Assembly: GCA_903873485.1 (NCBI GenBank)
Contig: CAIQOO010000101.1
Location: forward strand, 1 to 64,000
Length of the DNA: 64,000 nt
DNA from: an uncultured beta proteobacterium
GTDB taxonomy: Bacteria > Pseudomonadota > Gammaproteobacteria > Burkholderiales > Burkholderiaceae_C
Direction of reading: 5' to 3'
In this document: positions 55,350 through 64,000 of the stretch, one piece after another
Numbering within the stretch: the first letter of the stretch is position 1
Layout: each line of letters starts with the position of its first letter
Notes under the pieces: model-generated
What the model was told of the DNA's origin: nothing
Databases searched by the model: none
What the model saw: the letters and a program-made list of their open reading frames with translations, nothing else
Made by a program: the position numbers and the translations under genes

Positions 55350-55397
55350 GGCTTTTAGCGCCCGTCCAGCTTGCCTAGTTTGCTATAAACTTAATAC
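55350..55397 (+). repeat. Possible degenerate 48-bp repeat after fliE
   Basis: GGCTTTTAGCGCCC...GCTATAAACTTAATA has the right length and the terminal GCTAT..ATA pattern, but the central CAAGCGC core is poorly conserved. Listed with low confidence. Confidence 0.25.
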
Positions 55398-55548
55398 TAT
55401 TTAATCTACTGAATGAAGTTTTGTGATGCACGTTGTTATCCTTACCGGAGTTGCCACAGGCTCTTGGCAGCCACCTTTTTTCTGTCATCATTACCAGCAT
55501 GGCGGCTTTAACGCCATGCGATTCAACGCAAATTAGAGGCAAGCCAGA

Positions 55549-58500
55549 ATGGCGATCACAGACACTCTGATCCAGGCTATTGAATGGCAAACCCAGGGCA
55601 ATCTTGATGCTGCCGTAGCGGCCTTCAACGAAGTGCTGGCACTTGATCCGAATAGCCCTCACGCACTCTATTCACTGGGCTTGATCGCAATGAACGCTGG
55701 CGAGTTGACCAACGCCTTGCAGTTGTGCGACCGTGGCATCAACGCTGCGCCAACATTTACCCAGCTTCATTACCTGCGTGCGGCCGTATTGCAGGCGATG
55801 GGGAACAAGGATGCCGCACTGGTCAGTTACGATGCCGCCTTGCAACTTGAGCCTGATCATGTCGAGGTGCTGCTTAACAGTGGTGCCATGCTGCGCACCA
55901 TGTTCAGGCACAAGGAAGCCCTGGAGCGGTTCAACAAAATCCTCACCGCCAATCCCAACCACGAGGCCGCTTTGGCCAATTGCGGCATCATGCTGACGGA
56001 GTTCAAGCAAAGTGAGCCAGCCATTGCCATGTTTGAGCGTCTGATCAAGATCAACCCGGATTTCGACTACGCCCAAGGCTTGCTGTTTTATGAGCGCTTG
56101 CATATCTGCGACTGGACTGACTTTGAGAAACACAGAACCCAGATTGTGGATGACGTGCGTGCAGGCAAACGCGCCTGCAAGTCGCTGGCTTTTATGTCGG
56201 CATCCGACAATGCCAGTGACCACCTGATAGCGGCAAAGACATTTGCCAGCGCGTACTGCCCCAAAAAAGCACAGTCTTTTTGGCAAGGTGAACGCTACCG
56301 TCATAAGAAAATTCGCCTGGCCTATGTCTCTCCCGATTTTCGTGAGCACCCGGTGGGCCACCTGATGGCAGGGGTTTTTGAACTGCACGACAAAACCCGC
56401 TTTGAAACCATCGCCATTTCGATTGGCATAGATGATGGCAGTCGCCTGCGTGCCCGCATGCTCAAAGCGTTTGATAAATTCATTGATGCCCGCGAGATGA
56501 CATCAGAGCAAATCGCACGGATGATGCGCGACATGGAAATTGACATTGCCGTGGACTTGGGTGGCTTTACCTCGGACACGCGCACCGACATTTTTGCCTA
56601 TCGTCCCGCCCCGGTGCAAGTTAATTACCTTGGCTACCCCGGCACGATGGGTACTGATTATTATGATTACATCTTGGCTGACCGGCATGTTATTCCACCC
56701 GAGCATCAGCATTTTTATACTGAAAAAGTGGCTTACTTGCCTGATACCTATTTGCCCACCGACAACAGCGTCAATATTTCAGAGCGAACTCCAACACGCG
56801 CCGAATGTGGACTGCCTGAAACTGGGTTTGTATTTTGTTCATTTAGCCTGGATTACAAAATATCGCCGCCGGTGTTCGATGTCTGGATGCGGTTGTTAGT
56901 ACAAGTGCCTGGCAGTGTATTGTGGCTCATGTCACGGGGCCAAACTCCCCAGAGAAACCTAAGAAGAGAAGCTGAAATAAGAGGGGTTGATCCTCTTCGA
57001 TTGGTGTTTGCAGGTCGTGTGCCGTTGGTTGAAGATCATCTGGCGAGATACCGGCAAGCAGATATCTTCTTGGATACCCATCCCTACAATGCACATTCTA
57101 CCGCAAGCGACGCGTTGATGGCGGGATTACCCGTGCTAACCTATATGGGAAGTAGCTTTCCATCGCGCGTGGCCGGGAGTTTACTACACTCCATTGGAAT
57201 CCCTGAGTTAATTACATACTCGTTGGCCGACTACGAGGCTTTTGCACTTAAATTGGCATTAGATAAAAATGTATTGAAATCAACAAAAGAAAGAATATTA
57301 ATCAACAGTTCAGTCAACCAGCTATTCAACACAAGACTTCATTATCAGAACCTTGAAAAAGTATATTTATCATTCCATCAGGAAAAGTTGCAAGCTGAAT
57401 CGATTTTTGGGGAATTTTCTCCCTTTAGGCAGACAAATGCGCCGGACATTCAAGAAGAAATTGCCGACTCAAGCGTCTGTGATCACTATAAGATAGTTAT
57501 AGACTGTGTCTTCTTTCAGAATTACCAGACAGGAATTGCAAGAGTTTGGAGGTCGCTACTAAAAGAGTGGTCTGACAATGATTTTTCGAAACATATAGTT
57601 ATTCTTAGTCGCGAAAATACAGCTCCTATATTTAATGGGTTTCGGTATATCAATGTTCCGTTGCACAATTATGATGATATGGAGTCTGACCGCATAATTA
57701 TCCAGCAGATATGCGATGCAGAACGTGCATCACTTTTCATCTCAACTTATTATTCTATGCCAGTTTCAACACCAAGTTTGATGATGGTACATGACATGAT
57801 TCCGGAGGTGCTAGGTTGGGACACGGCTAATACACCAATGTGGCATGAAAAGCATAGGGCTATTCTGAATGCGCATCGTTTCTTTGCAGTTTCCCAGAAT
57901 TCTGCAAATGATTTGCGACGCTTTTTCCCATCTATTGCGGCCGACCGCATAACCGTTACGCATAATGGTGTCGATCTTCACCGGTCTGGAAAACAAATCG
58001 TCAACCGTTTTTTAAAGGATATCGGCATTGATCGCCCGTATTTCCTTTTGGTTGGTGGACGCAGCAGTTACAAAAATGCGACTCTTTTCTTTTCTGCATT
58101 TGAACAATTCGGTGAACGTCGCAAGGATTTTTCAATTCTATGTACGGGGCCGCAAGAAGAACTTGAGGCAGAGTTCCGCTCGCGCGTAGGCGATGCAAAA
58201 GTTTACTTACTTAACCTTTCTGAGGATGACCTCCAGTCTGCTTACAGTGGTGCGATTGCTCTCATTTACCCTTCTCTTTACGAAGGATTTGGCATGCCAG
58301 TTATTGAAGCTATGGCCTGCCACTGTCCGGTCATCGCTTGTCCGAACAGTTCCATTCCCGAGATTGCCGGCGACGCTGCGATATTTGTTGGCGGACAGGA
58401 TGTGGCAGGGATGTTGGAGGCACTTCAACAGGTTCGGAAACCACAGGTTAGGAGGCATCTGACCAAGAAAGGTGCACTCCAAGCAAAGAGATTTTCATGG

Positions 58501-58956
58501 AAGAAAATGGCAAAAGATATTAGCACTGAAATTGGATCTGTGGTGCTCGCTTTGGCTCATACGACACCAACAGAAACACCATTGGTCCGGAATGCGCGAA
58601 ATAAAGTGGACGTGCAGGATATCAACTTTGCAGTTGAATTGTTGCAGTCCGGTAAGAGCATCCTAGCCAACGACGCGGCAATTAAGATTTTGGAAACTGA
58701 GCCAGAGAATGCTGTCGCCCTCCACATGTTGGGCTTACTGGCCTATCAAAAGGGCGACTTCAGCGAGGCAATTCGATTAATTGGTACTAGCCTGATGTTC
58801 TCAGATAGTGTGCCAGAAGCGTACATTAATCTTGGCTGCGCATATGCCTCTGTCGGGAATCACGAAGCTGCAATTGACAGTTTTTCCAGCGCTCTACGTC
58901 TGAGTCCTGAGCTTGAAATCGCTCGCCGCAACTTGGAAATTCTTCGAAGCACTTAG
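55549..58956 (+). CDS. TPR / O-GlcNAc-transferase-like (GT41) / GT4 / TPR fusion
   Basis: 1135 residues. TPR repeats fill ~1-190. A GT41/SPINDLY-like domain (~255-610) has IRLAYVSPDFREHPVGHLM, AVDLGGFTSDTRTDI, RPAPVQVNYLGYPGTMGTDYYDYI and DTHPYNAHSTASDALMAGLPVLTY. A GT4 domain (~650-1010) follows with MVHDMIPE, VTHNGVD, LLVGGRSSYKN and YPSLYEGFGMPVIEAMAC (E-x7-E). TPR-like repeats end it (~1050-1130). It probably glycosylates a protein, perhaps flagellin, given fliE upstream. GC content drops partway through, suggesting mosaic origin. Confidence 0.85.
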   Translation: MAITDTLIQAIEWQTQGNLDAAVAAFNEVLALDPNSPHALYSLGLIAMNAGELTNALQLCDRGINAAPTFTQLHYLRAAVLQAMGNKDAALVSYDAALQLEPDHVEVLLNSGAMLRTMFRHKEALERFNKILTANPNHEAALANCGIMLTEFKQSEPAIAMFERLIKINPDFDYAQGLLFYERLHICDWTDFEKHRTQIVDDVRAGKRACKSLAFMSASDNASDHLIAAKTFASAYCPKKAQSFWQGERYRHKKIRLAYVSPDFREHPVGHLMAGVFELHDKTRFETIAISIGIDDGSRLRARMLKAFDKFIDAREMTSEQIARMMRDMEIDIAVDLGGFTSDTRTDIFAYRPAPVQVNYLGYPGTMGTDYYDYILADRHVIPPEHQHFYTEKVAYLPDTYLPTDNSVNISERTPTRAECGLPETGFVFCSFSLDYKISPPVFDVWMRLLVQVPGSVLWLMSRGQTPQRNLRREAEIRGVDPLRLVFAGRVPLVEDHLARYRQADIFLDTHPYNAHSTASDALMAGLPVLTYMGSSFPSRVAGSLLHSIGIPELITYSLADYEAFALKLALDKNVLKSTKERILINSSVNQLFNTRLHYQNLEKVYLSFHQEKLQAESIFGEFSPFRQTNAPDIQEEIADSSVCDHYKIVIDCVFFQNYQTGIARVWRSLLKEWSDNDFSKHIVILSRENTAPIFNGFRYINVPLHNYDDMESDRIIIQQICDAERASLFISTYYSMPVSTPSLMMVHDMIPEVLGWDTANTPMWHEKHRAILNAHRFFAVSQNSANDLRRFFPSIAADRITVTHNGVDLHRSGKQIVNRFLKDIGIDRPYFLLVGGRSSYKNATLFFSAFEQFGERRKDFSILCTGPQEELEAEFRSRVGDAKVYLLNLSEDDLQSAYSGAIALIYPSLYEGFGMPVIEAMACHCPVIACPNSSIPEIAGDAAIFVGGQDVAGMLEALQQVRKPQVRRHLTKKGALQAKRFSWKKMAKDISTEIGSVVLALAHTTPTETPLVRNARNKVDVQDINFAVELLQSGKSILANDAAIKILETEPENAVALHMLGLLAYQKGDFSEAIRLIGTSLMFSDSVPEAYINLGCAYASVGNHEAAIDSFSSALRLSPELEIARRNLEILRST

Positions 58957-58988
58957 GAAACTTACAGCAGGTTTTTTTTTGGACCCCT

Positions 58989-60020
58989 ATGAAAGTCGGA
59001 TTTTTCATCCCAAACATGATTCCTAGTCACAACGTGAGTTGTCTTATGCAAGGCTTTCATGCCTTGGGTTGGGATGTTTATACGAATGGCCATATACATA
59101 ATGGACTATATTCCAGGGGTATTTCTACGCCTTATGCCATTGCAAAATCAGGTTACTTGAATCTAGTGGGCAATAATGAACTATTGCATGATATTCTCGT
59201 AGTGGATGTTTCACATGGATATGGCGATAATCTCCAAACACTATCCAAAATTGCAGAATCTAGACCAGTAGTCGTTGTGAATATGGAAGATACAACCAAT
59301 TTTTGGGATGCACCTGAATGTTTCATTGCGTTTACGGCCCACTTCAATCGCCTTGCAACCCGAGAGGGACGAATATTTCCACTCGGTATTGGTCTTTCCG
59401 ACGACATCATTGAGTTGGCAAATGCTCAGTATCTTGGTAATAAGCGTAATGTTATTGTCAGAAATTTTAATGCAACGTTTTCTCAGTCTGTCCGAAATGC
59501 ACTTGATTTGGTGCTTGTGGAGGGGTTAGAGAAATATTTCGAGGTTGATCGGCGCAATAGTACCCCTGAACAATACCTTCAGCAACTCAGCTCAGTAAAT
59601 GCGGTTTGTGCCTATGGCGGCGAGTTTATTCCAGATTATTGGGGGTTCGAGTATCTTAGAGCAGAGTGGGAAAAACAAGGTCAGTTTACATACAAGTTTA
59701 AGTACATGGGGGCAACTCCGGTTGTACTACGCTGGGATAGCTGGCGCTATTTTGAGAGTGCTGTTATGGCGTGCGCGCCAATTCAACTCGATTTTGATAA
59801 GTATGGATTTGTCTTACCTGTTAATCCTGAACCCTGGGTGCACTACATTCCTGTTGATTTGAGTTATGCTAGTAACATTCCGCATGATCTTTCGGATAGG
59901 GTTAGCGATGATCCTGAATATCTTACAAAAATTGGCAGAAATGCAAGACAATGGGTACTAGAAAACTATTCTCCTTCCGCTCAAGCTAAATATGTACTAT
60001 CAGTTATTGACTCATTATGA
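58989..60020 (+). CDS. Glycosyltransferase-like protein of unknown family
   Basis: 343 residues. It opens like a GT-B protein (MKVGFFIPNMIPSHNVSCLMQGFHALGWDVY) and ends with a GT-B-like tail: RYFESAVMACAPIQLDFDKYG, a DLSYASNIPHDLSDRV region and KIGRNARQWVLENYSPSAQAKYV, similar in style to CgeB/spore-maturation-type transferases. No signal peptide. The coding sequence is AT-rich, like the rest of this end of the window. Specific donor and acceptor unknown. Confidence 0.65.
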   Translation: MKVGFFIPNMIPSHNVSCLMQGFHALGWDVYTNGHIHNGLYSRGISTPYAIAKSGYLNLVGNNELLHDILVVDVSHGYGDNLQTLSKIAESRPVVVVNMEDTTNFWDAPECFIAFTAHFNRLATREGRIFPLGIGLSDDIIELANAQYLGNKRNVIVRNFNATFSQSVRNALDLVLVEGLEKYFEVDRRNSTPEQYLQQLSSVNAVCAYGGEFIPDYWGFEYLRAEWEKQGQFTYKFKYMGATPVVLRWDSWRYFESAVMACAPIQLDFDKYGFVLPVNPEPWVHYIPVDLSYASNIPHDLSDRVSDDPEYLTKIGRNARQWVLENYSPSAQAKYVLSVIDSL

Positions 60021-60067
60021 TTGGAACTTTGATGCAAGCATGCGCTCGCTCACTTAAACTAATTTAG

Positions 60068-60185
60068 AACAAGAAGTTTAATATTTCATTAAGCCGGTGA
60101 TAATAAGTTAGACACCTACTTCTGTTGCGTAGATGGCTGATTTGTAAGGAAACACAAACACCGGAAACGTATCTAACTTCTTGTT
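60068..60185. repeat. Nested inverted repeats in AT-rich spacer
   Basis: AACAAGAAGTT (60068-60078) is exactly reverse-complementary to AACTTCTTGTT (60175-60185), and inside it AAGTTAGA (60105-60112) to TCTAACTT (60172-60179). The 200-base spacer has no coding frame. It could be a regulatory structure or the remains of a small mobile element. Confidence 0.6.
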
Positions 60186-60218
60186 ACCCGCTTACCTCAC
60201 ACCTTTATGGAGAATTTC

Positions 60219-61802
60219 ATGAATAATTTGGTACATTTATCGAGGTTGCAAAATCTATCCGGAAAGAGAGTAACTTTGGTCATTCCTCCATCGCCCTTCC
60301 TGTTGGACGAACGTGTTTTTGTCAGTCTAGGTGTACTACGGGTTGCAGCTTCCCTTGAAAGTTGCGGAGTACATGTAGGTGTGATCGATTTGTCTGGGGT
60401 AGGAAATTTTCTAGAAGTGCTACGGGCTCATCTCACCTCCAGTAACATTGAGTGGATTGGAATAACCTGTACAACGCCACAGCTTCCTTCAGCGGTAAAA
60501 CTGGCAGCGCTGATTCGGGAAATTGCGCCAGAGTTACGCGTAGTTTTAGGAGGGCCTCACGTGACACTCACCTATTCTGCACTAAAAGTTGAGAACAAAC
60601 TTGGCATTTCCGACGGACGTGGTGCGATAGCAGCAAGGGTTCTTGAATCCTACTTTGATGTCCTGGTATCGGGAGATGGCGAATTCGCGGTGTTCGAGTT
60701 GTTCAAGAAGACTTGTCCAAAAGTTGTGGATGGCGACGACAACAGGGGGCCGCTGTTCATGTCCAATGCTGAGTATGAAGCTTCACCAATGCCCGCGCGC
60801 CATTTGATTGATCTGAGCAGCTACCATTACGCAATAGAAGGTTTTCCAGCGACCAGTTTGATTGCGCAGTTGGGGTGTCCATTCCACTGTGGATTTTGCG
60901 GAGGGCGAAACTCCAAGAGTCTTCGTTTAATTCGGAATAGAAGCACAGTATCCATTGTTGATGAAGTTAGGCTATTGCATCTAACGTATGGTTACACTGG
61001 CTTTATGTTCTACGACGACGAACTTAACGTGAGCAAGTCCTTCGTGCAACTTCTCAATTCCCTAAGTGCCTTGCAGCACGAATTAGGCGTAGAGTTTCAG
61101 CTCCGAGGTTTCGTGAAGGCAGAGTTGTTTACTGACGAGCAAGCAGAGGCAATGGCCCGAGCAGGATTCCGATGGATATTATGTGGATTTGAGGGTGCCA
61201 ATCCACGAATTCTTGAGAATATCGATAAATTGGCCACTGTGGAGGATAACTCACGTGTCGTCGAACTTTCACATAAACATGGTCTGAAGGTAAAGGCACT
61301 GATGTCCGTTGGACATCCTGGCGAAAGCGAAAGGTCAATACTCGATATCAGAGATTGGTTAATAACCATGAAAGTTGAAGATTTTGACTGCACAGTCATC
61401 ACTACTTATCCAGGCACACCATATTACGACTTGGCGGTAAGAAATCCTGCTCAACCGGGTGTCTGGACCTATACACACAAGAGGACCGGTGACCGATTGC
61501 ACGCATACGAACTTGATTATACGGTTACTCCAGACTACTATAAAGGAGACCCCAACGGGGGTTATAAATCATATGTTTTTACTGATCATCTATCTGCAGG
61601 CAATATAGTTTCTTTGCGGGATGACGTTGAGCAGCAAGTCAGGAAGGCATTAAACATTCCTTTCAATCCTGGAAAAGCTGCGATTCGTTATGAACATTCG
61701 ATGGGGCAGGGGTTACCTGAGCATATCTATCGCGAAACTTCACTATTGCGGCATAGTGCCGGTGTTGCAGCTTCAAACGCTGCTCCTACAAAAGATGTGT
61801 GA
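60219..61802 (+). CDS. B12-binding domain radical SAM enzyme
   Basis: 527 residues. N-terminal B12-binding-like Rossmann domain (~20-185, with GGPHVTLTYSA and VSGDGEFAVFEL) and a radical SAM domain with the 4Fe-4S cluster motif CPFHCGFC (CxxxCxxC) near residue 220. Downstream are MFYDDELN, GFEGANPRILENIDK and SVGHPGESERSI. The start is the ATG six bases after GGAG. Enzymes of this class methylate unactivated carbons or rearrange substrates; in a sugar cluster a C-methylated glycan is plausible. Substrate unknown. Confidence 0.85.
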   Translation: MNNLVHLSRLQNLSGKRVTLVIPPSPFLLDERVFVSLGVLRVAASLESCGVHVGVIDLSGVGNFLEVLRAHLTSSNIEWIGITCTTPQLPSAVKLAALIREIAPELRVVLGGPHVTLTYSALKVENKLGISDGRGAIAARVLESYFDVLVSGDGEFAVFELFKKTCPKVVDGDDNRGPLFMSNAEYEASPMPARHLIDLSSYHYAIEGFPATSLIAQLGCPFHCGFCGGRNSKSLRLIRNRSTVSIVDEVRLLHLTYGYTGFMFYDDELNVSKSFVQLLNSLSALQHELGVEFQLRGFVKAELFTDEQAEAMARAGFRWILCGFEGANPRILENIDKLATVEDNSRVVELSHKHGLKVKALMSVGHPGESERSILDIRDWLITMKVEDFDCTVITTYPGTPYYDLAVRNPAQPGVWTYTHKRTGDRLHAYELDYTVTPDYYKGDPNGGYKSYVFTDHLSAGNIVSLRDDVEQQVRKALNIPFNPGKAAIRYEHSMGQGLPEHIYRETSLLRHSAGVAASNAAPTKDV

Positions 61803-61804
61803 CT

Positions 61805-62914
61805 ATGATTGACTTGAATAGCCAGAGCATTACCGCTCTTTTTAATCACATGTTCAATGAGGGTTTCGTAAACCGACTGGCTCACGATACGATTAGTTTT
61901 TTTCAAGACCCTGCTTTCTTCAGTCTTGCATTGGCAAAGCAGCGACGACTTAGAAAGTTGGCGTTGACTTTTTCTCGTCCGGGCAAGAGATGCGTTTTTG
62001 TTAGTCATACGCTTCGTAACTTAACGTTAGATACTGATTTGTATGATGTATGTTATTTACCAAAGGGTTATTTTAGCGATCTTACTGATCTGGATGTTAT
62101 GAAGCGCGCTGCATACATCGAGTGTGGCATCGTCATCATCAACAATAATGATTCTCATGAAAAAGGCAATGCCAATGGTTACGTTCAGGTTTTCAACCAG
62201 TCTCCCAATACACTGTTTGTAGTCTGGGACTTCGACAATCACCATTGGCTATCGTTGAGTCCAGCACTCGCTGCACATAGCGATGTTTATGTACCAGCTC
62301 ACATGGACAATCACTACCTGCTCTCCAAGTACAACAGTGCTGTCACCGATCCGGTAGCCGCCGGAGTCATTCAATGGACAAGTAGTTTTCTGGCCACCAA
62401 CGTGGGAGAGATACTTCACAGTACCAGGGTTTCGACATCATTGGGGATGCATATTCCTTATTCCGCATTTTCTTACCGAAGTCAGGTTATCGTTACATTA
62501 AGTCAAAAAATTCCGTCCATAGGATTTAGCTCACATGATTTCCACGAGCGAAGCGATCGCGATCGATTTCAGGAATGGCACGGATTTAAGTCCCATTGGA
62601 TTGTTCCAGTGTTAAATGATATACCAATTCGTATTTTTGATGCTCTCGTTACGGGTGGCATCCCAATCGTCCCCGAATCACTGCGTTTTATACATCCTAT
62701 CAGTGCGATACCGCGAGAACATATTATATTTTATGATGCCGATGATATTATGGATCCTGAACGTCTTATAATAATTGCAAATAAAATGTTTGACGTTGGT
62801 GGCCCAGGTAACATCGTTCAACGGCATCGGTTCGCACTGGATCACCATCACGGCGATCAAAGCTTTCGTAAAATAATGTCGTATGTTAACGAGAAAATAG
62901 AAAATATATGTTAA
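61805..62914 (+). CDS. Hypothetical glycosyltransferase-like protein
   Basis: 369 residues, unrecognised at family level. The C-terminal third looks like a transferase tail (PIRIFDALVTGGIPIVPESLRFI), with HHHGDQSFRKIM at the end. The N-terminal half shows no Rossmann signature I can defend (GKRCVFVSHTLRNLTLDTDLYDVCYLPKGYF). A GTG start six bases upstream is possible. It overlaps the next gene by seven bases, so the two belong to one operon. Confidence 0.5.
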   Translation: MIDLNSQSITALFNHMFNEGFVNRLAHDTISFFQDPAFFSLALAKQRRLRKLALTFSRPGKRCVFVSHTLRNLTLDTDLYDVCYLPKGYFSDLTDLDVMKRAAYIECGIVIINNNDSHEKGNANGYVQVFNQSPNTLFVVWDFDNHHWLSLSPALAAHSDVYVPAHMDNHYLLSKYNSAVTDPVAAGVIQWTSSFLATNVGEILHSTRVSTSLGMHIPYSAFSYRSQVIVTLSQKIPSIGFSSHDFHERSDRDRFQEWHGFKSHWIVPVLNDIPIRIFDALVTGGIPIVPESLRFIHPISAIPREHIIFYDADDIMDPERLIIIANKMFDVGGPGNIVQRHRFALDHHHGDQSFRKIMSYVNEKIENIC

Positions 62915-63579
62915 ATCAAATCATTCCCCCAGAAATAAAAAACGACATGTTTTACTCAGCCTTGAAGATGATGGCCAGCAATCCTCATGTCAAGACAATC
63001 TTGGAAATCGGTTCTTCCAGTGGCCAAGGTAGCACTGAAGCGTTTGTCGAAGCAATTCGCGTGCGTCAAGACAAGCAGAGTGTTCGTCTATTTTGCATGG
63101 AAGTCAGCAAGGAGAGATTTGCAAATCTTGCCAAAGCATACGCCAACGATACTTTCGTCAAATGCTACAATATGTCTTCAGTGGCGTTGAACGAGTTTCC
63201 TCGGAGGGAAGAGGTGGTCAATTTCTATAACACCACACATACTATTTTAAATGCCTACCAACTCGATCAAATCCTCGGATGGTTGCAGGCGGATATTAAC
63301 TATGTCGTATCTTCTGGTCTACACTTTAATGGCATTCATCGAATAAAGCAAGAAAATCAAATCGACATATTCGATTTAGTGCTGATTGATGGCTCAGAAT
63401 TTACTGGAGAGCGTGAATACTACGCGGTAGCTGGCTCTCGCATAATCGCTTTGGATGACATCAATGCGCACAAGTGCTTTAATGTCTATCATATGTTAAA
63501 AAATCATGCTTCCTATCGGTTGGTAATTGAAAACTTTGAACTGCGACACGGCTTCGCAGTGTTCGAAAGACGGTTTTGA
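62908..63579 (+). CDS. SAM-dependent methyltransferase-like protein
   Basis: 223 residues. Motif I ILEIGSSSGQGSTEAFVEAI (~residues 31-50) fits a class I SAM-binding loop, and FDLVLIDGSEFTGEREYY (~155-172) fits the post-I acidic motif. The rest is unlike well-known families. Probably methylates a sugar or peptide in the glycan made here. Start MLNQIIPPE overlaps the previous gene by seven bases. Confidence 0.7.
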   Translation: MLNQIIPPEIKNDMFYSALKMMASNPHVKTILEIGSSSGQGSTEAFVEAIRVRQDKQSVRLFCMEVSKERFANLAKAYANDTFVKCYNMSSVALNEFPRREEVVNFYNTTHTILNAYQLDQILGWLQADINYVVSSGLHFNGIHRIKQENQIDIFDLVLIDGSEFTGEREYYAVAGSRIIALDDINAHKCFNVYHMLKNHASYRLVIENFELRHGFAVFERRF

Positions 63580-63635
63580 GTTTGAGCAAAAGAATGCACC
63601 AATGCAATGCAAGTCTATTCTAAAACGGAAGCAAC

Positions 63636-64000
63636 ATGAATCAGGTATTGGTAACAGGTGGAGCCGGATTTTTGGGTAGTCATCTCTGTGATAGACTGGT
63701 TAAAGCTGGTACCGATGTTATATGTTTAGATAATTTTTTTACTGGCTCCAAGTCAAACATTAGGCATTTGCTTTCAAATAACAACTTTGAATTAATTCGT
63801 CATGATGTGACAGTACCGATATATCTGGAAGTTGATAGGATATTTAATCTGGCATGCCCCGCTAGCCCTGTGCACTATCAGCACGACCCTGTTCAGACTA
63901 CCAAAACTAGTGTTCACGGTGCTATTAATATGTTGGGTTTGGCGAAACGTTTGAAGGCAAGAATACTACAAGCATCGACAAGCGAAGTGTACGGCGATCC
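63636..64000 (+). CDS. UDP-glucuronate decarboxylase-like SDR (partial, runs off the window)
   Basis: Only the first 121 codons are present. Rossmann start [16 protein letters not shown], then [23 protein letters not shown] and STSEVYGDP identify an extended SDR of the UXS1/ArnA-C-like group that makes UDP-xylose from UDP-glucuronate. ATG follows GGAA. It continues past base 64000, so the C-terminus and substrate call cannot be checked. Confidence 0.8.
   Translation, partial: MNQVLVTGGAGFLGSHLCDRLVKAGTDVICLDNFFTGSKSNIRHLLSNNNFELIRHDVTVPIYLEVDRIFNLACPASPVHYQHDPVQTTKTSVHGAINMLGLAKRLKARILQASTSEVYGD

Noticed and set aside
1-64000. CRISPR array, rRNA or tRNA genes
   Set aside because: No regularly spaced repeats with unique spacers and no tRNA- or rRNA-like segment were noticed on reading.

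Overview
The window reads as chromosome of a motile betaproteobacterium, most likely Burkholderiales/Comamonadaceae (Rhodoferax/Polaromonas-like). This is inferred from GC-rich codon use, the accB-accC-prmA-zinc ribbon block, the pilS-pilR and ypjD-ffh neighbourhoods, the flgBCDEFGHIJKL / flgAMN layout, and dispersed small repeats of a kind I associate with that family. No rRNA or tRNA gene was seen, so the placement is inference.

Region 0.3-15 kb holds a reverse-strand flagellar operon (flgB-C-D-E-F-G-H-I-J-K-L). It ends in a tightly coupled HDOD/degenerate-EAL signalling gene and carries a MazEF-like toxin-antitoxin pair wedged between flgH and flgI. Opposite it run flgA, flgM (behind a textbook sigma-28 promoter) and a flgN-like chaperone gene. 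Region 15-36 kb is mostly housekeeping: dtd, rodA, tldD, aroG, mpl, a TlpA-like redoxin, accB/accC, prmA, a DUF3426 zinc-ribbon protein, a histone H1-like protein, ampD, the PilS-PilR two-component system, a CcsA/YpjD-like membrane protein and ffh. Between aroG and mpl sits a decayed patch: a gutted type III-like DNA methyltransferase ORF and a broken AlbA/Schlafen-type ATPase gene, bracketed by two direct copies of a 48-bp repeat.

Region 36-43 kb is a reverse chemotaxis cluster (cheZ-like, cheY, cheA, cheW, cheR, cheD) without cheB or a receptor gene, next to a forward receiver-histidine kinase / LuxR-type regulator pair. Region 43-55 kb is the flagellar basal body and export cluster on the reverse strand (fliF-G-H-I-J-K-L-M-N-O-P-Q-R), with fliE divergent. 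From 55.5 kb to the end lies a forward, progressively AT-richer glycan-type cluster: a giant TPR/O-GlcNAc-transferase-like/GT4/TPR fusion, two unrecognised glycosyltransferase-like proteins, a B12-binding radical SAM enzyme, a methyltransferase-like protein, and the start of a UDP-glucuronate decarboxylase-like gene. Its position beside fliE suggests flagellin or surface-glycan modification, but this is not proven.

The most unusual signal is a dispersed repeat of about 48 bp that occurs between genes and also inside coding sequence without breaking the frame: flgH signal peptide, tldD, three times in fliK, and the end of mpl. A second palindromic repeat family lies between flgH and flgG and is also translated inside fliK. 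Together they make FliK's central region a patchwork of repeats.
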